NCBI RefSeq assembly: GCF_014698035.1
Contig: NZ_JACJSF010000054.1
Span: forward strand, 1 to 54,923
Length of the DNA: 54,923 bases
Source of the DNA: Desmonostoc muscorum FACHB-395
GTDB lineage: Bacteria; Cyanobacteriota; Cyanobacteriia; Cyanobacteriales; Nostocaceae
Direction: 5' to 3'
Positions within the stretch are counted from its first letter, which is position 1. Every line of letters begins with the position of its first letter. The translations under genes were made by a program, and so were the position numbers. Positions 15,287 to 23,368 of this stretch are shown piece after piece. The notes beneath the pieces are model-generated. The model worked only from the letters and a program-made list of their open reading frames with translations. It was not told the origin of the DNA and did no database searches.

Positions 15287-17005
15287 TCACAACAAACTAA
15301 GGTTAGGTGTAGCTGTAGTTTTAGCCTGATAAGCCTTTTTGACACCAACCCAGTTACTAGCAATTGGCATTCGCCAACCGGTTCCAAAGGCACGATCGGT
15401 GATTTTCAATCCCGGCGGTGCTTGTCGCCGTTTAAATTCAGCCCGCGCCACCATTTGAATTACTCTGTCTACAATCACCCCATCGTGACCGGCTGCAACA
15501 ATTTGTGTTGCTGATTGGTGGTTGTGAACCAGGCGTTGCAAAATATCGTCCAAAATTTCGTAAGGCGGGAGAGAGTCTTGATCCACTTGGCCTGGTTTGA
15601 GTTCAGCGCTGGGTGCTTTAGTCAAGACGTTTTGCGGGATGATTTCATTATTGCGATTTAACCAATGACAAAGTGAATACACACGGGTTTTAGGAACATC
15701 TGCAATCACAGCTAACCCGCCATTCATATCGCCGTAAAGAGTACAGTAACCCACAGCCATTTCTGACTTGTTACCAGTAGATAAAAGCAGATAGCCAAAT
15801 TTATTAGCGATCGCCATTAATAAATTACCGCGAATCCGAGATTGGATATTTTCCTCAGCTATTCCAAACTCAGTACCCGCAAACAAATCACCCAAAGTTT
15901 GATCGAAGCCTTGCATTAACTCGCCAATTGGTAAAAGATTAGTCTTAATCCCCAAATTTTCGGCTAATGCCAAAGCATCACTGATGGAATGTTCCGAACT
16001 GTAAGGGGAAGGCATGAGGACACCGAGGACATTTTCTTTACCAAGTGCAGCAGTTGCGATCGCACCTACTATTGCCGAGTCAATTCCACCACTTAAACCC
16101 AACACTACTTTAGAAAAGCGACACTTACGAGCATAATCTCGCACTCCTAAAACCAAAGCTTGCCAAATTTCTTCATCTTCTGATTCATAGACAGGTGCTA
16201 CAGAACCCAATAGTAAATCGCTTTGTACCTCATCAAATTCAACTACCATTAAATCGGTATCAAAACCACGGGCGCGAGACATAATTTCACCTTGACGATT
16301 TAAGGCAAAACTACACCCATCAAAAATTAGATCGTCATTTCCGCCAACCTGGTTAGCATAAATAATCGGTTGTTGGAAACGCACTGCACTATGACTGAGC
16401 ATTGTTTCTCGAAACTGTTGCTTGCCGGCAGTGTAGGGCGAAGCAGACAAATTGACAATCAAATCTACACCCAAAATTGCTAAGTCAGCAATTGGATTTA
16501 CTGCATAACTCCGTTTGCCCCAAAATTCCTCATCGTTCCATAAATCTTCGCAAATAGTTACGCCAATATCGATATTATCTAATGTGAAATAATTAGCTTG
16601 TAAACCTGGTTCAAAATAGCGACGTTCATCAAATACATCATAAGTAGGCAAAAGTCGCTTGTGAAAAACTTGCTGTACTTTGCCATTCTCTAACAAAGCC
16701 ATGCTGTTAAATAAGGCTTTACCGCCACTAATATGTGCATTGAGGTTCGGTTCAACAGTTCCTACCAACACAGCTAAATTTGGTGGTAAATCTTGAGCTA
16801 AGTTTTGTAAAGTGATACCCATCGCTTCCACAAAACTAGGATTTAGTAATAAATCTCGTGGTGGATAGCCACACAAAGAAAGTTCGGGTGTCAACAACAA
16901 ACGCGCACCGCTAGATGCTGCGCGTTGTGCCGCCTCTAGAATTTTTTGGGCATTTAAAAGCAAATCACCAATAGTAGGATTAATTTGAGCGATCGCAATT
17001 TTCAT
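15287..17005 (-). CDS. nadE: glutamine-dependent NAD+ synthetase
   Basis: The enzyme makes NAD+ from nicotinate adenine dinucleotide, ATP and glutamine. The N-terminal nitrilase-type glutaminase domain has its triad in LTPELSLCGYPP, FHKRLLPTYDVF and TICEDLWND (Glu45, Lys119, Cys155, counting from the upstream ATG). The C-terminal synthetase domain carries the PP-loop SGGIDSA at about 308-314. The start at MKIAIAQ is preferred because an ATG 12 bases upstream lies inside an STRR heptamer repeat. It is the last gene of the pncB-nadD-nrtR-nadE series, separated from nrtR by about 265 bases that contain a MITE and STRR repeats, so it may also use its own promoter. Length is normal for the two-domain family. 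Confidence 0.92.
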   Translation of the reverse strand: MKIAIAQINPTIGDLLLNAQKILEAAQRAASSGARLLLTPELSLCGYPPRDLLLNPSFVEAMGITLQNLAQDLPPNLAVLVGTVEPNLNAHISGGKALFNSMALLENGKVQQVFHKRLLPTYDVFDERRYFEPGLQANYFTLDNIDIGVTICEDLWNDEEFWGKRSYAVNPIADLAILGVDLIVNLSASPYTAGKQQFRETMLSHSAVRFQQPIIYANQVGGNDDLIFDGCSFALNRQGEIMSRARGFDTDLMVVEFDEVQSDLLLGSVAPVYESEDEEIWQALVLGVRDYARKCRFSKVVLGLSGGIDSAIVGAIATAALGKENVLGVLMPSPYSSEHSISDALALAENLGIKTNLLPIGELMQGFDQTLGDLFAGTEFGIAEENIQSRIRGNLLMAIANKFGYLLLSTGNKSEMAVGYCTLYGDMNGGLAVIADVPKTRVYSLCHWLNRNNEIIPQNVLTKAPSAELKPGQVDQDSLPPYEILDDILQRLVHNHQSATQIVAAGHDGVIVDRVIQMVARAEFKRRQAPPGLKITDRAFGTGWRMPIASNWVGVKKAYQAKTTATPNLSLL

Positions 17006-17110
17006 ATTATTTGTCATTAGTCACTTGTACTGAGCGAAGCCGTTGGCGTAGCCTCTCGTTAGAGAAGTATTGGTCATTTGTCATTTGTCAAGAGTCACTT
17101 ATGACTTATG
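17006..17110. repeat. STRR heptamers and GGCGTAGCC-type repeat
   Basis: STRR heptamers of the TCATTTG/TCATTAG type flank a copy of the dispersed repeat that begins CGTTGGCGTAGCCTCTCGTT at 17041. The same repeat occurs in-frame inside the response-regulator gene at 49031-49057. Confidence 0.65.
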
Positions 17111-17116
17111 ACTTTG

Positions 17117-17241
17117 TAATACGGTTCGGTTAATTTTGAAGATCCCCCCAACCCCCCTTAAAAAGAGGGCCTTATAACCCTCTTCCACCCCCTTTTTAAG
17201 AGGGTCGCCGCAGGCGGGGGGATCTTAACCGAAAGGTATTG
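17117..17241. mobile_element. MITE, family C, in the nrtR-nadE gap
   Basis: The ends are TAATACGGTTCGGTTAA (17117-17133) and TTAACCGAAAGGTATTG (17225-17241). The core holds CCCCCCTTAAAAAG and CCCCTTTTTAAGAGGG inverted repeats and TCGCCGCAGGCGG. Relatives are at 26193-26323 and 43569-43729. It has no coding capacity. Confidence 0.72.
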
Positions 17242-17270
17242 CAGGAATTTGGACTCTGTAAAGTGATTGG

Positions 17271-18017
17271 TTAAATAAACACCAAAGGCTTATCTTTTAA
17301 GGGAGCAAAAGCTTCCGCGTCAAACTTATATAAACTAGCCGGACGACCAGCACCCCGTGATACCTTAATTCCGGTATCGCATAAAAAACCTAACTTGAGT
17401 AGACGCGCCCGAAAATTAGAATAATCGGAAAAGTTATCACCTAAAACTGTGGCGTATAACTGATATAAATCATTCAAGGTGAACATTTCTGGTAAGACTT
17501 CAAAAGCCACCGGGCTATACTCTAATTTATTTCGCAATCGCCTGTGTCCATAAGCCAGAATTTCATTATGGTCAAAAGCTAATTGCGGCACTTGTTTTAC
17601 TGGATACCAAGCTATCCCAGTCATGCGATCGGCAATCAATTCGGCTTCTTCAAATCGCACTAGGGCAAAGTAGCTAACTGATAGATAACGCACACCATAA
17701 CTATCAGTTGCTTCCCGTGGATCGCGATTCGGCCCGCCAAATGTATAGAGTTGTTCTAAGTAGAGATTGTTGACCTTAATTTTTTCCGCCATAATTCGAT
17801 AAGCGGCATCTTCTAAAGACTCTCCTGGACGCACTAAAGTACCGGGAAGACTCCAATGATTTAGAAATGGTTCTTGCTGTCGCATTACGAGTAGAACTAA
17901 CAGCCGATTTTGTACAGTATCTACAGAAAAAATTACATTATCAACACCAACCTTGAAATCGGCCAAAGGTTGTTGGTTTAACGGAGTTGGTATCTTTTTT
18001 GGTGAACGTCCTGGCAT
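17271..18017 (-). CDS. nrtR: NrtR-type Nudix-related transcriptional regulator
   Basis: The 248-residue protein joins a Nudix-fold domain (about 20-155) to a C-terminal winged-helix DNA-binding domain (about 165-235, with RARLLKLGFLCDTG and SRGAGRPASLYKFD). The Nudix box reads GTLVRPGESLEDAAYRIMAE, in which the catalytic REUXEE glutamates are replaced (R-I, E-K). This fits a ligand-binding, non-hydrolysing regulator of the NrtR family, which represses NAD synthesis genes and is released by ADP-ribose-type ligands. It is embedded in the NAD operon and its start overlaps the nadD 3' end by 40 bases. The likely operator is the palindrome at 20112-20140. Confidence 0.85.
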   Translation of the reverse strand: MPGRSPKKIPTPLNQQPLADFKVGVDNVIFSVDTVQNRLLVLLVMRQQEPFLNHWSLPGTLVRPGESLEDAAYRIMAEKIKVNNLYLEQLYTFGGPNRDPREATDSYGVRYLSVSYFALVRFEEAELIADRMTGIAWYPVKQVPQLAFDHNEILAYGHRRLRNKLEYSPVAFEVLPEMFTLNDLYQLYATVLGDNFSDYSNFRARLLKLGFLCDTGIKVSRGAGRPASLYKFDAEAFAPLKDKPLVFI

Positions 18018-18577
18018 TCGTACAAATGCTCTCGATTAATATAGGCAACTACAGGGGCTGTGAGGGCTTGAGAATCTCCATGTTCGCGGTACGCTGTTGA
18101 GGAAACATCTAGACCGGTCAGACTAGCGATCGCAATTTTCCCTCCCAGCTTTTCTACTACCTCTGAACTAGACTCATCTATTACATATCCGGGTCGCGGT
18201 ACAATAAGCAGTTGCACTTGCTGTAACAAATCTTCAATGCGATACCAACGTGGTAGCTGACTCAGTAAATCTGAACCAATGATCATCGTTAATTCAGCGT
18301 CTTCACCCCAAGTAAGCTTGGCTTTTTCTACTGTTTCCAGTGTTCTGAAGCTACTTAATTCTTGTTCCAAAGCAATATTGTGCCTTGGCGCGTCTATATC
18401 CGCAATCAACAGTCGCAACATTGCCGCCCGATGTTCTAAGGGTGTTTGATGAGACTTAAACGGATTATCCGCCGCCCAAACCGCTACCCAATCATAACGC
18501 TCAGACAACCAACTCAGAATTTTTTGATGTCCCGCAGTTGGTGGATCGGCACTAGTACCAAACAAAGCAACTCTCAT
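17978..18577 (-). CDS. nadD: nicotinate-nucleotide adenylyltransferase
   Basis: The 199-residue enzyme belongs to the nucleotidyltransferase superfamily. Its N-terminal motif FGTSADPPTAGHQKIL (residues 6-21) corresponds to GxFDPxHxGH, and its C-terminal VSSTAYR corresponds to ISST-x-R. It transfers AMP from ATP to nicotinate mononucleotide, giving nicotinate adenine dinucleotide for NadE. A central TMIIGSDLLSQLPRW matches the NadD GxD motif. The gene lies between pncB and nrtR, overlaps nrtR by 40 bases and follows pncB by 69 bases, so it is co-transcribed. Its C-terminus runs a little past the usual end (YECQDVHQKRYQLR). Confidence 0.88.
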   Translation of the reverse strand: MRVALFGTSADPPTAGHQKILSWLSERYDWVAVWAADNPFKSHQTPLEHRAAMLRLLIADIDAPRHNIALEQELSSFRTLETVEKAKLTWGEDAELTMIIGSDLLSQLPRWYRIEDLLQQVQLLIVPRPGYVIDESSSEVVEKLGGKIAIASLTGLDVSSTAYREHGDSQALTAPVVAYINREHLYECQDVHQKRYQLR

Positions 18578-18646
18578 AATAATTCGTAATTCGTAATTAA
18601 GACAGACTGAAAGAGTACTTCTTACCTCTGTGTTGCGCCAGGTGCT

Positions 18647-20083
18647 TCAAGTCGGGGGAACCCGCCCAGCGCACTGGCTTCTCTGTGCCTCTGCGGTTCG
18701 TTTCTTAGTCTCTTCAGTCAACACCCGTAACCCCTTAGAAATTTCCACATCTACAGCCACAGGATGATCCAAAAGCCGTGTTTGTTGTGGCAAACTAGCA
18801 ACTGATGCGGCGGTACGTTGACGAATTGTTGCCAAAGACTCTAACGGTTGTACCCGTTGACCCTCCTGCACTACCAATTGCAACAAAGGTTCTTCGTCCA
18901 AAGGAATTTCACCTAAAAGTCCCAACCTGTCTGCTTTTACCTTACCTCCCGTATACGAACGAAAAATCTGCTTGCGCCCTGGATAAGTAACCTTACCACT
19001 AGACTGCTTCATCACTGGGATACCATCAATGTCTACAAGTTTATAGACTCCATTTACAGGCGAACCTGTAACTAATCTGGTTCCCAATCCGTAACCATCG
19101 ATTTCGGCCCCAGCAGCTTTTAATCTGGCAATTTCCCACTCGTCTAAGTCGCCACTGGCAAAAATTGGCACACCGGGAAGGAGCGATCGCACCTGCTTTG
19201 ATAAGGTAACTAAATCTCCTGAGTCTAATCTCACTCCTGTCAATTGCATTTCCCCGGAATTTACTTTTTCGGCCAAGCGCTGGGCAGCAGCAACGGTATC
19301 GTAAGTATCAATCAGCAACGGCGCACCCGGAAAATATCGATGAAATGCACTAAAGGCTTGTTCTTCAGTACCTTCTATTGCTGACAATGCCATCACCAGG
19401 GCGTGCGCCATCGTACCACTTGGCTGTTGTCCCAGTTGTAGCGCTGCTAACACATTAGAAGTAGAATCTAACCCACCCGCCAACGCCGCCCGCGCCGCCC
19501 ACAAAGACCCTTGGGGACTAAATGCTCGTCTTGTGCCAAATTCTAAAAGTGTTGCTGATTCCCCCGCCACATCCCGCAACCGTGCTGCTTTTGTGGCAAT
19601 CAAAGTCTGGTAATTAATCGTATTTAAAAGGTAAGTTTCCACTAGTTGCGCTTGCCAAAGGGGTGCTTCCACCCGCAACAGTGGTTGATTGGCAAATACA
19701 GCCGTCCCTTCTGGTACTGCCCAAACATCACCAGTAAATTTCCCCTCAGCTAAAAGTGACCAAAAGCGATCGCTAGCATGAGCAAAAATTCCCGTTGCCT
19801 TTAATGCCGCAATTTGCGCGGAACTAAAGCGGATTTTGGCTAAATATTCCAATGCCTGCGTCAGCCCCATTGCAATTAAATAACCAAAACCCTCTGGCAA
19901 TCGTCTGACAGACAATTCAAAGCTTGCCCGTCGTTGTTCTATACCTTCGCCTGTGTAACAAGCTGCCATCGTCAATTGGTAAAGATCCGTCAGCAAGCTG
20001 TAGTCATCAGCCGAGAGGTTTAGTTCCTGGTTCTGCTGGCTTTGCTGTTTATATACATAGTCCAAATCTGGCAAAGTTGTCAT
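18647..20083 (-). CDS. pncB: nicotinate phosphoribosyltransferase
   Basis: The 478-residue enzyme converts nicotinate and PRPP to nicotinate mononucleotide, the entry point for NAD salvage. The N-terminus reads SLLTDLYQLTMAACY, and the body contains FGTRRAFSPQGSLWAARAA, LLIDTYDTVAAAQRLAEK, VRLDSGDLVTLSKQVR and IDGYGLGTRLVTG, all typical of the family. It is the first gene of the operon. The palindrome at 20112-20140, 29 bases before its ATG, is the likely NrtR operator. The last 20 or so residues (KKRTAEAQRSQCAGRVPPT) are encoded by a dispersed repeat and look like an acquired tail. Confidence 0.9.
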   Translation of the reverse strand: MTTLPDLDYVYKQQSQQNQELNLSADDYSLLTDLYQLTMAACYTGEGIEQRRASFELSVRRLPEGFGYLIAMGLTQALEYLAKIRFSSAQIAALKATGIFAHASDRFWSLLAEGKFTGDVWAVPEGTAVFANQPLLRVEAPLWQAQLVETYLLNTINYQTLIATKAARLRDVAGESATLLEFGTRRAFSPQGSLWAARAALAGGLDSTSNVLAALQLGQQPSGTMAHALVMALSAIEGTEEQAFSAFHRYFPGAPLLIDTYDTVAAAQRLAEKVNSGEMQLTGVRLDSGDLVTLSKQVRSLLPGVPIFASGDLDEWEIARLKAAGAEIDGYGLGTRLVTGSPVNGVYKLVDIDGIPVMKQSSGKVTYPGRKQIFRSYTGGKVKADRLGLLGEIPLDEEPLLQLVVQEGQRVQPLESLATIRQRTAASVASLPQQTRLLDHPVAVDVEISKGLRVLTEETKKRTAEAQRSQCAGRVPPT

Positions 20084-20111
20084 GCAAGAGATTCCTTACA
20101 AGCTGCTTCTT

Positions 20112-20140
20112 TTATTTATGGTAATATTTACCATAAATAA
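20112..20140. promoter_or_regulatory. probable NrtR operator upstream of pncB
   Basis: A 29-bp near-perfect palindrome (TTATTTATGG...CCATAAATAA) is centred 43 bases before the pncB ATG. Its position in front of an operon that encodes an NrtR regulator makes it the best operator candidate in the window. I recall no exact cyanobacterial consensus, so the assignment is by context and symmetry. Confidence 0.7.
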
Positions 20141-20535
20141 TGTCAACTACCGTTCAGGATATTTCATGAGATTGCTGTGTAACAGTAGATTTATATGTAA
20201 ATTTATACTAGCTTTATAAAATACTTAATATTTTTTAATAGTAAAAGCTAGCAATAATGTTAATGTTACAATCGGCTAACGAAAGAAAATAATATCCTCT
20301 CAAGGCAAGTTTGTTTGCCAGCCTATTTTCCAGACAGGATTTGGAAAAATAGATAAGTTTCAATTAGAATCAAAGAGAAACGTTTAACTTTTTGACTAAC
20401 TAAAGTATTGCGAAGTTATCTGAATAAACATTGCATATATTCTCAATATATTGAGAAGTAGAGCCAGCGAAGAATATTGGTATTAGAGTATAGGTAGCAC
20501 AATTAAAGCGACTCAAAAATAAGGAGTCCAATATT
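20141..20535. promoter_or_regulatory. divergent promoter region for pncB and the 50-residue gene
   Basis: The region is AT-rich and carries a perfect 18-bp palindrome, TTCTCAATATATTGAGAA, at 20440-20457, about 80 bases before the small gene's ATG. It is a candidate operator for that gene. No other structure is seen. Confidence 0.5.
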
Positions 20536-20688
20536 ATGGGTATTTCCAAAATCCTTGGTAATATAACTCGGTATATTTCTGAAGCTGCAATGCGGATCTT
20601 TGGCCCTAATGATGATGCTTATCCTGCTAGTGGGGTACAACCTTTTACAGGTGAGCCTTACGATAAGCGTAAAGATGAGAATTCATAG
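20536..20688 (+). CDS. small conserved-looking protein, 50 residues
   Basis: The ATG is preceded by a strong ribosome binding site, AAGGAG (20521-20526). The frame gives 50 residues: an amphipathic, slightly basic N-terminal half (MGISKILGNITRYISEAAMR), then FGPNDDAYPASGVQPFTGEP and a charged end. The DDAYP-x(3)-GVQPF-x-GEP pattern looks like a small cyanobacterial protein family I have seen without an assigned function; I cannot name it. The coding signal (ribosome site, hairpin terminator at 20727, upstream palindrome) is good despite the size. Confidence 0.72.
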   Translation: MGISKILGNITRYISEAAMRIFGPNDDAYPASGVQPFTGEPYDKRKDENS

Positions 20689-20726
20689 GTACTGATATAG
20701 CATTTGAAAAATATTTATGAACAAAA

Positions 20727-20759
20727 AGATCCCCGACTTCTTCAAGAAGTCGGGGATCT
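20727..20759 (+). terminator. rho-independent-type hairpin after the 50-residue gene
   Basis: AGATCCCCGACTTCTT pairs perfectly with its complement around a single-base turn, 38 bases after the stop. It is followed by GATTCTTTT. The same hairpin sequence is a common dispersed repeat in Nostoc genomes. Confidence 0.65.
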
Positions 20760-20821
20760 GATTCTTTTGGTGGAGAGCCAATCAAATAAGATTGCTATAT
20801 TTGCGTTGCGGTTGAAATAAA

Positions 20822-21442
20822 CTACTTGGAAATAGGTTGCACAGCCGTGAAGATTTTTTGTGGCGTTAGTTGCAAGTTGGGAAAGATTGAGGAAATAAGT
20901 TGATCGTTGTTTTGAAACAACCGTTTTTGATACTCATCCACTATTAGAGTACAAATTGTCACTGTTGGCTGCTTGGGTTTCCCAATATATTCTCTGCCAC
21001 CAATGCCCAGATAATCAACAATCCAATATTCAGGAACTCCTAACAGGGCATAATCTTCAGCTTTGCGGGCGTAGTCGTTCTGCCAGTTTGTGCTGACAAC
21101 TTCAGCAATTAGTTTAATTGAGTTTTCTGATGTAATTACAGGTTCTTGTTGCCACAAGGGTTCATTAATTAATTGAGTTTGGTCTAACACAATCAAATCG
21201 GGACGAAAAGCTGTTTCTGCTCCTAATAGTTTGATTAGACAGCGATGGGGGATAAAGTAGCTTAGATCCTGACGATCAATTTCTACATTCAGTTTTCGCC
21301 CAATCAACGCAGATACTTGCTCGTGTGGCCCGGTTGGTTCCATCTCAATTAATTCACCATCAATTAGTTCATAGCGATCGCACTCACCGTACTGGCTAAT
21401 AAATTCATCAACGGTTAGAACTTTTGGCGCTAATTGAACCAT
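20822..21442 (-). CDS. Uma2-family (DUF820) PD-(D/E)XK nuclease-like protein
   Basis: The 206-residue protein has the Uma2 pattern: VDEFISQYGECDRYELIDGEL at the N-terminus, then FRPDLIVLDQ, LIAEVVSTNW and YARKAEDYALLGVPEYWIVD. The Asp and Glu of the first two core motifs, with the following Lys, correspond to the PD-(D/E)XK nuclease core. Cyanobacteria carry dozens of such genes; their role is unknown. A relative with the same order of motifs is at 29325-29930. It follows treH on the same strand but probably has its own promoter. Confidence 0.8.
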   Translation of the reverse strand: MVQLAPKVLTVDEFISQYGECDRYELIDGELIEMEPTGPHEQVSALIGRKLNVEIDRQDLSYFIPHRCLIKLLGAETAFRPDLIVLDQTQLINEPLWQQEPVITSENSIKLIAEVVSTNWQNDYARKAEDYALLGVPEYWIVDYLGIGGREYIGKPKQPTVTICTLIVDEYQKRLFQNNDQLISSIFPNLQLTPQKIFTAVQPISK

Positions 21443-21501
21443 TGTGATTATTCCTCACGATCAGAATTCAGCACGGATTTAGCCCGTGCTGGATTCTTAC
21501 T

Positions 21502-23019
21502 TTAAACTTTTTTCCCACGGGCTGCTAAGAGTTCCAGAATAACTCCATTTGTCCAGCCAAAGCCAACTTCGTTAGAACTATATCCAAAGGAGATTTCGTC
21601 AGAAACGTTGGCAGAACAGCGTTCAACATCATATTTCTCAACTAGGGTGTTGTGACGCTCGAATTCTTTAATTACCATTGCTAGAAATTTGTTGGCAATG
21701 CGATCGCCTTCTGTATGAAACCCATAACGGTGAAGTCCCTGGACAGCAATGAACGTCAATGGTGCCCAACCGAAGGGAGCATCCCACTGGTTTCCGGTGA
21801 TATGAGTACTGGTAAGAATTCCGCCTGGGGCTTCAAACAAAGAGAGATTTTCCACGACGCGCTGGGCTTGGGCTTGAGAAGAAATTCCCAGCCACAGGGG
21901 ATAGAATGTGGTAGCAAATTCGTAGCAGCGCCGTTTTCCACTCTGGAAGTGATAGTCGAAATAGAGTCCTCGTTCTTCATTCCAGAGAAATTGATCGATC
22001 CGATCGCGGCGGATATCTGCACGATCGCGCCATTGTTTTTCTAGTTGTTCGTTCTCCAAAACAGCGTTAATTTGCGCCAAGTCTTGTTCTACCTGATACA
22101 GCAAACTGTTGAGGCACACAGGAGCGTAGTGGAGGATATCAGCACTGAAGGGGCCAAATCGGTTGGTGATATCAAAACCGGACTCGCGCATGGTGCGATC
22201 GCCCTTGTAAAATAGGTGGGTCAGTTTGTCATTTTCCCGATCGTAGTAAAGATTAACGTCGTAATCTTCAACGTCAAAGGTTTGGTAATATTCCTTGACG
22301 CGATCATAGTGGCTTTTTCCCTCATCATCTCGCTCGGAGAACACGACTTCTGGCGCGGGGCCTTCGCCAAAGGCATAAAATCTGGATAAGCCGGTTCCAG
22401 AATTCAGATGGGGCGGTACTACCCAGTAATAGTAAAATTGTTCTAGCAGTGGTACGGTTGTCCTCAACCACTCTTCATCCTGAGTGTGTTGAAATAGCGC
22501 CAAAACCATCATGCTGAGGACGGGGGGTTGCGATCGCGACAGCATATAAGTTCGGTTGGCATTGAGGATAGTGCCGTAATGCTTCACCTGGTACAATAAT
22601 TGATCTACCTGACTTTGCGCTAGATCCCATTCCTCATCATGCAAAAGTCCCAGTAATATAAAGTAGCTGTCCCAGCCATACATTTCGTTAAATCGACCAC
22701 CTGGTACGACATAAGGGCCTGGTAGGTATAGTAAGCCATGCTCTTTAATCGCTTCCACTTCTGACGGCAAAGTGCGAATTTGTAGCTGTTGCATATCTTT
22801 GGGATATAGCGATCGCTCTAACACACGCTGAATGTTGGGATAATCTTCTAAGGGGGAAATGTAGACAATCCAGGGAGTGTCGGTTTTGTGGTCTAGTTTG
22901 GTATCTTTGGCAGATTGTAATAGGTGTTCGTGCGATCGCGTTAAGGTTTTCCACGTTTTTTTGATATGGAAGCGCACTTTGTTTATCTGCGTGGTACTAA
23001 GTTGTGGGGGAGTGGTCAT
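21502..23019 (-). CDS. treH: alpha,alpha-trehalase (GH37-like)
   Basis: The 505-residue glycoside hydrolase has GH37-type signatures: PGGRFNEMYGWDSYF, QLLYQVKHYGTILNANRTY, an acidic motif in ESGFDITNRFG (likely catalytic Asp), QWDAPFGWAPLTF and LVEKYDVE (likely base). It splits trehalose into two glucose molecules. No signal peptide is visible, so it acts inside the cell. It is the last gene of the treZ-treY-treH series, as in other Nostoc and Anabaena strains where this cluster is tied to desiccation. A 349-base gap containing a MITE separates it from treY. Confidence 0.88.
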   Translation of the reverse strand: MTTPPQLSTTQINKVRFHIKKTWKTLTRSHEHLLQSAKDTKLDHKTDTPWIVYISPLEDYPNIQRVLERSLYPKDMQQLQIRTLPSEVEAIKEHGLLYLPGPYVVPGGRFNEMYGWDSYFILLGLLHDEEWDLAQSQVDQLLYQVKHYGTILNANRTYMLSRSQPPVLSMMVLALFQHTQDEEWLRTTVPLLEQFYYYWVVPPHLNSGTGLSRFYAFGEGPAPEVVFSERDDEGKSHYDRVKEYYQTFDVEDYDVNLYYDRENDKLTHLFYKGDRTMRESGFDITNRFGPFSADILHYAPVCLNSLLYQVEQDLAQINAVLENEQLEKQWRDRADIRRDRIDQFLWNEERGLYFDYHFQSGKRRCYEFATTFYPLWLGISSQAQAQRVVENLSLFEAPGGILTSTHITGNQWDAPFGWAPLTFIAVQGLHRYGFHTEGDRIANKFLAMVIKEFERHNTLVEKYDVERCSANVSDEISFGYSSNEVGFGWTNGVILELLAARGKKV

Positions 23020-23368
23020 AATTTAATTTGGCGGGGTGTTGAGGAGTTTTGGAGGAATTTTTTTAACGCAGAGGGACGCGGAGTTTTTACGGTATCTGGA
23101 AAACGTCTCTCCTAGAAGGCTACCGTGTACACACAAGCCTGAAATAGCTGATTAACCAAGGTTTCACCCCACCCTAACCCTCCCCTTATAAAGGGGAGGG
23201 AACTAGATATCCGGCTTCCCCTTTATAAGGGGGGATTGAGGGGGATAATAGGTACTTGTGTGTACACCGTAGCCTAGAAGGAGAAAGACTTTAAATTTTC
23301 CCCCTTCCCGCGACGAGTTGGGGGTTAGGTTTTTCGTGGACTGCTGAATTGTCAGACGTAAAACAGAT
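23020..23368. other. treY-treH gap with MITE
   Basis: The gap is mostly a family A MITE (23120-23272) plus short dispersed repeats. It contains no gene. The insertion could weaken co-transcription of treH. Confidence 0.5.
23120..23272. mobile_element. MITE, family A, copy 2, with target duplication
   Basis: The 153-bp element has ends CTACCGTGTACACACAAG (left) and CTTGTGTGTACACCGTAG (right). It is flanked by a perfect 9-bp direct repeat, CCTAGAAGG (23111-23119 and 23273-23281). The clean duplication marks it as a fairly recent insertion. Confidence 0.82.
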
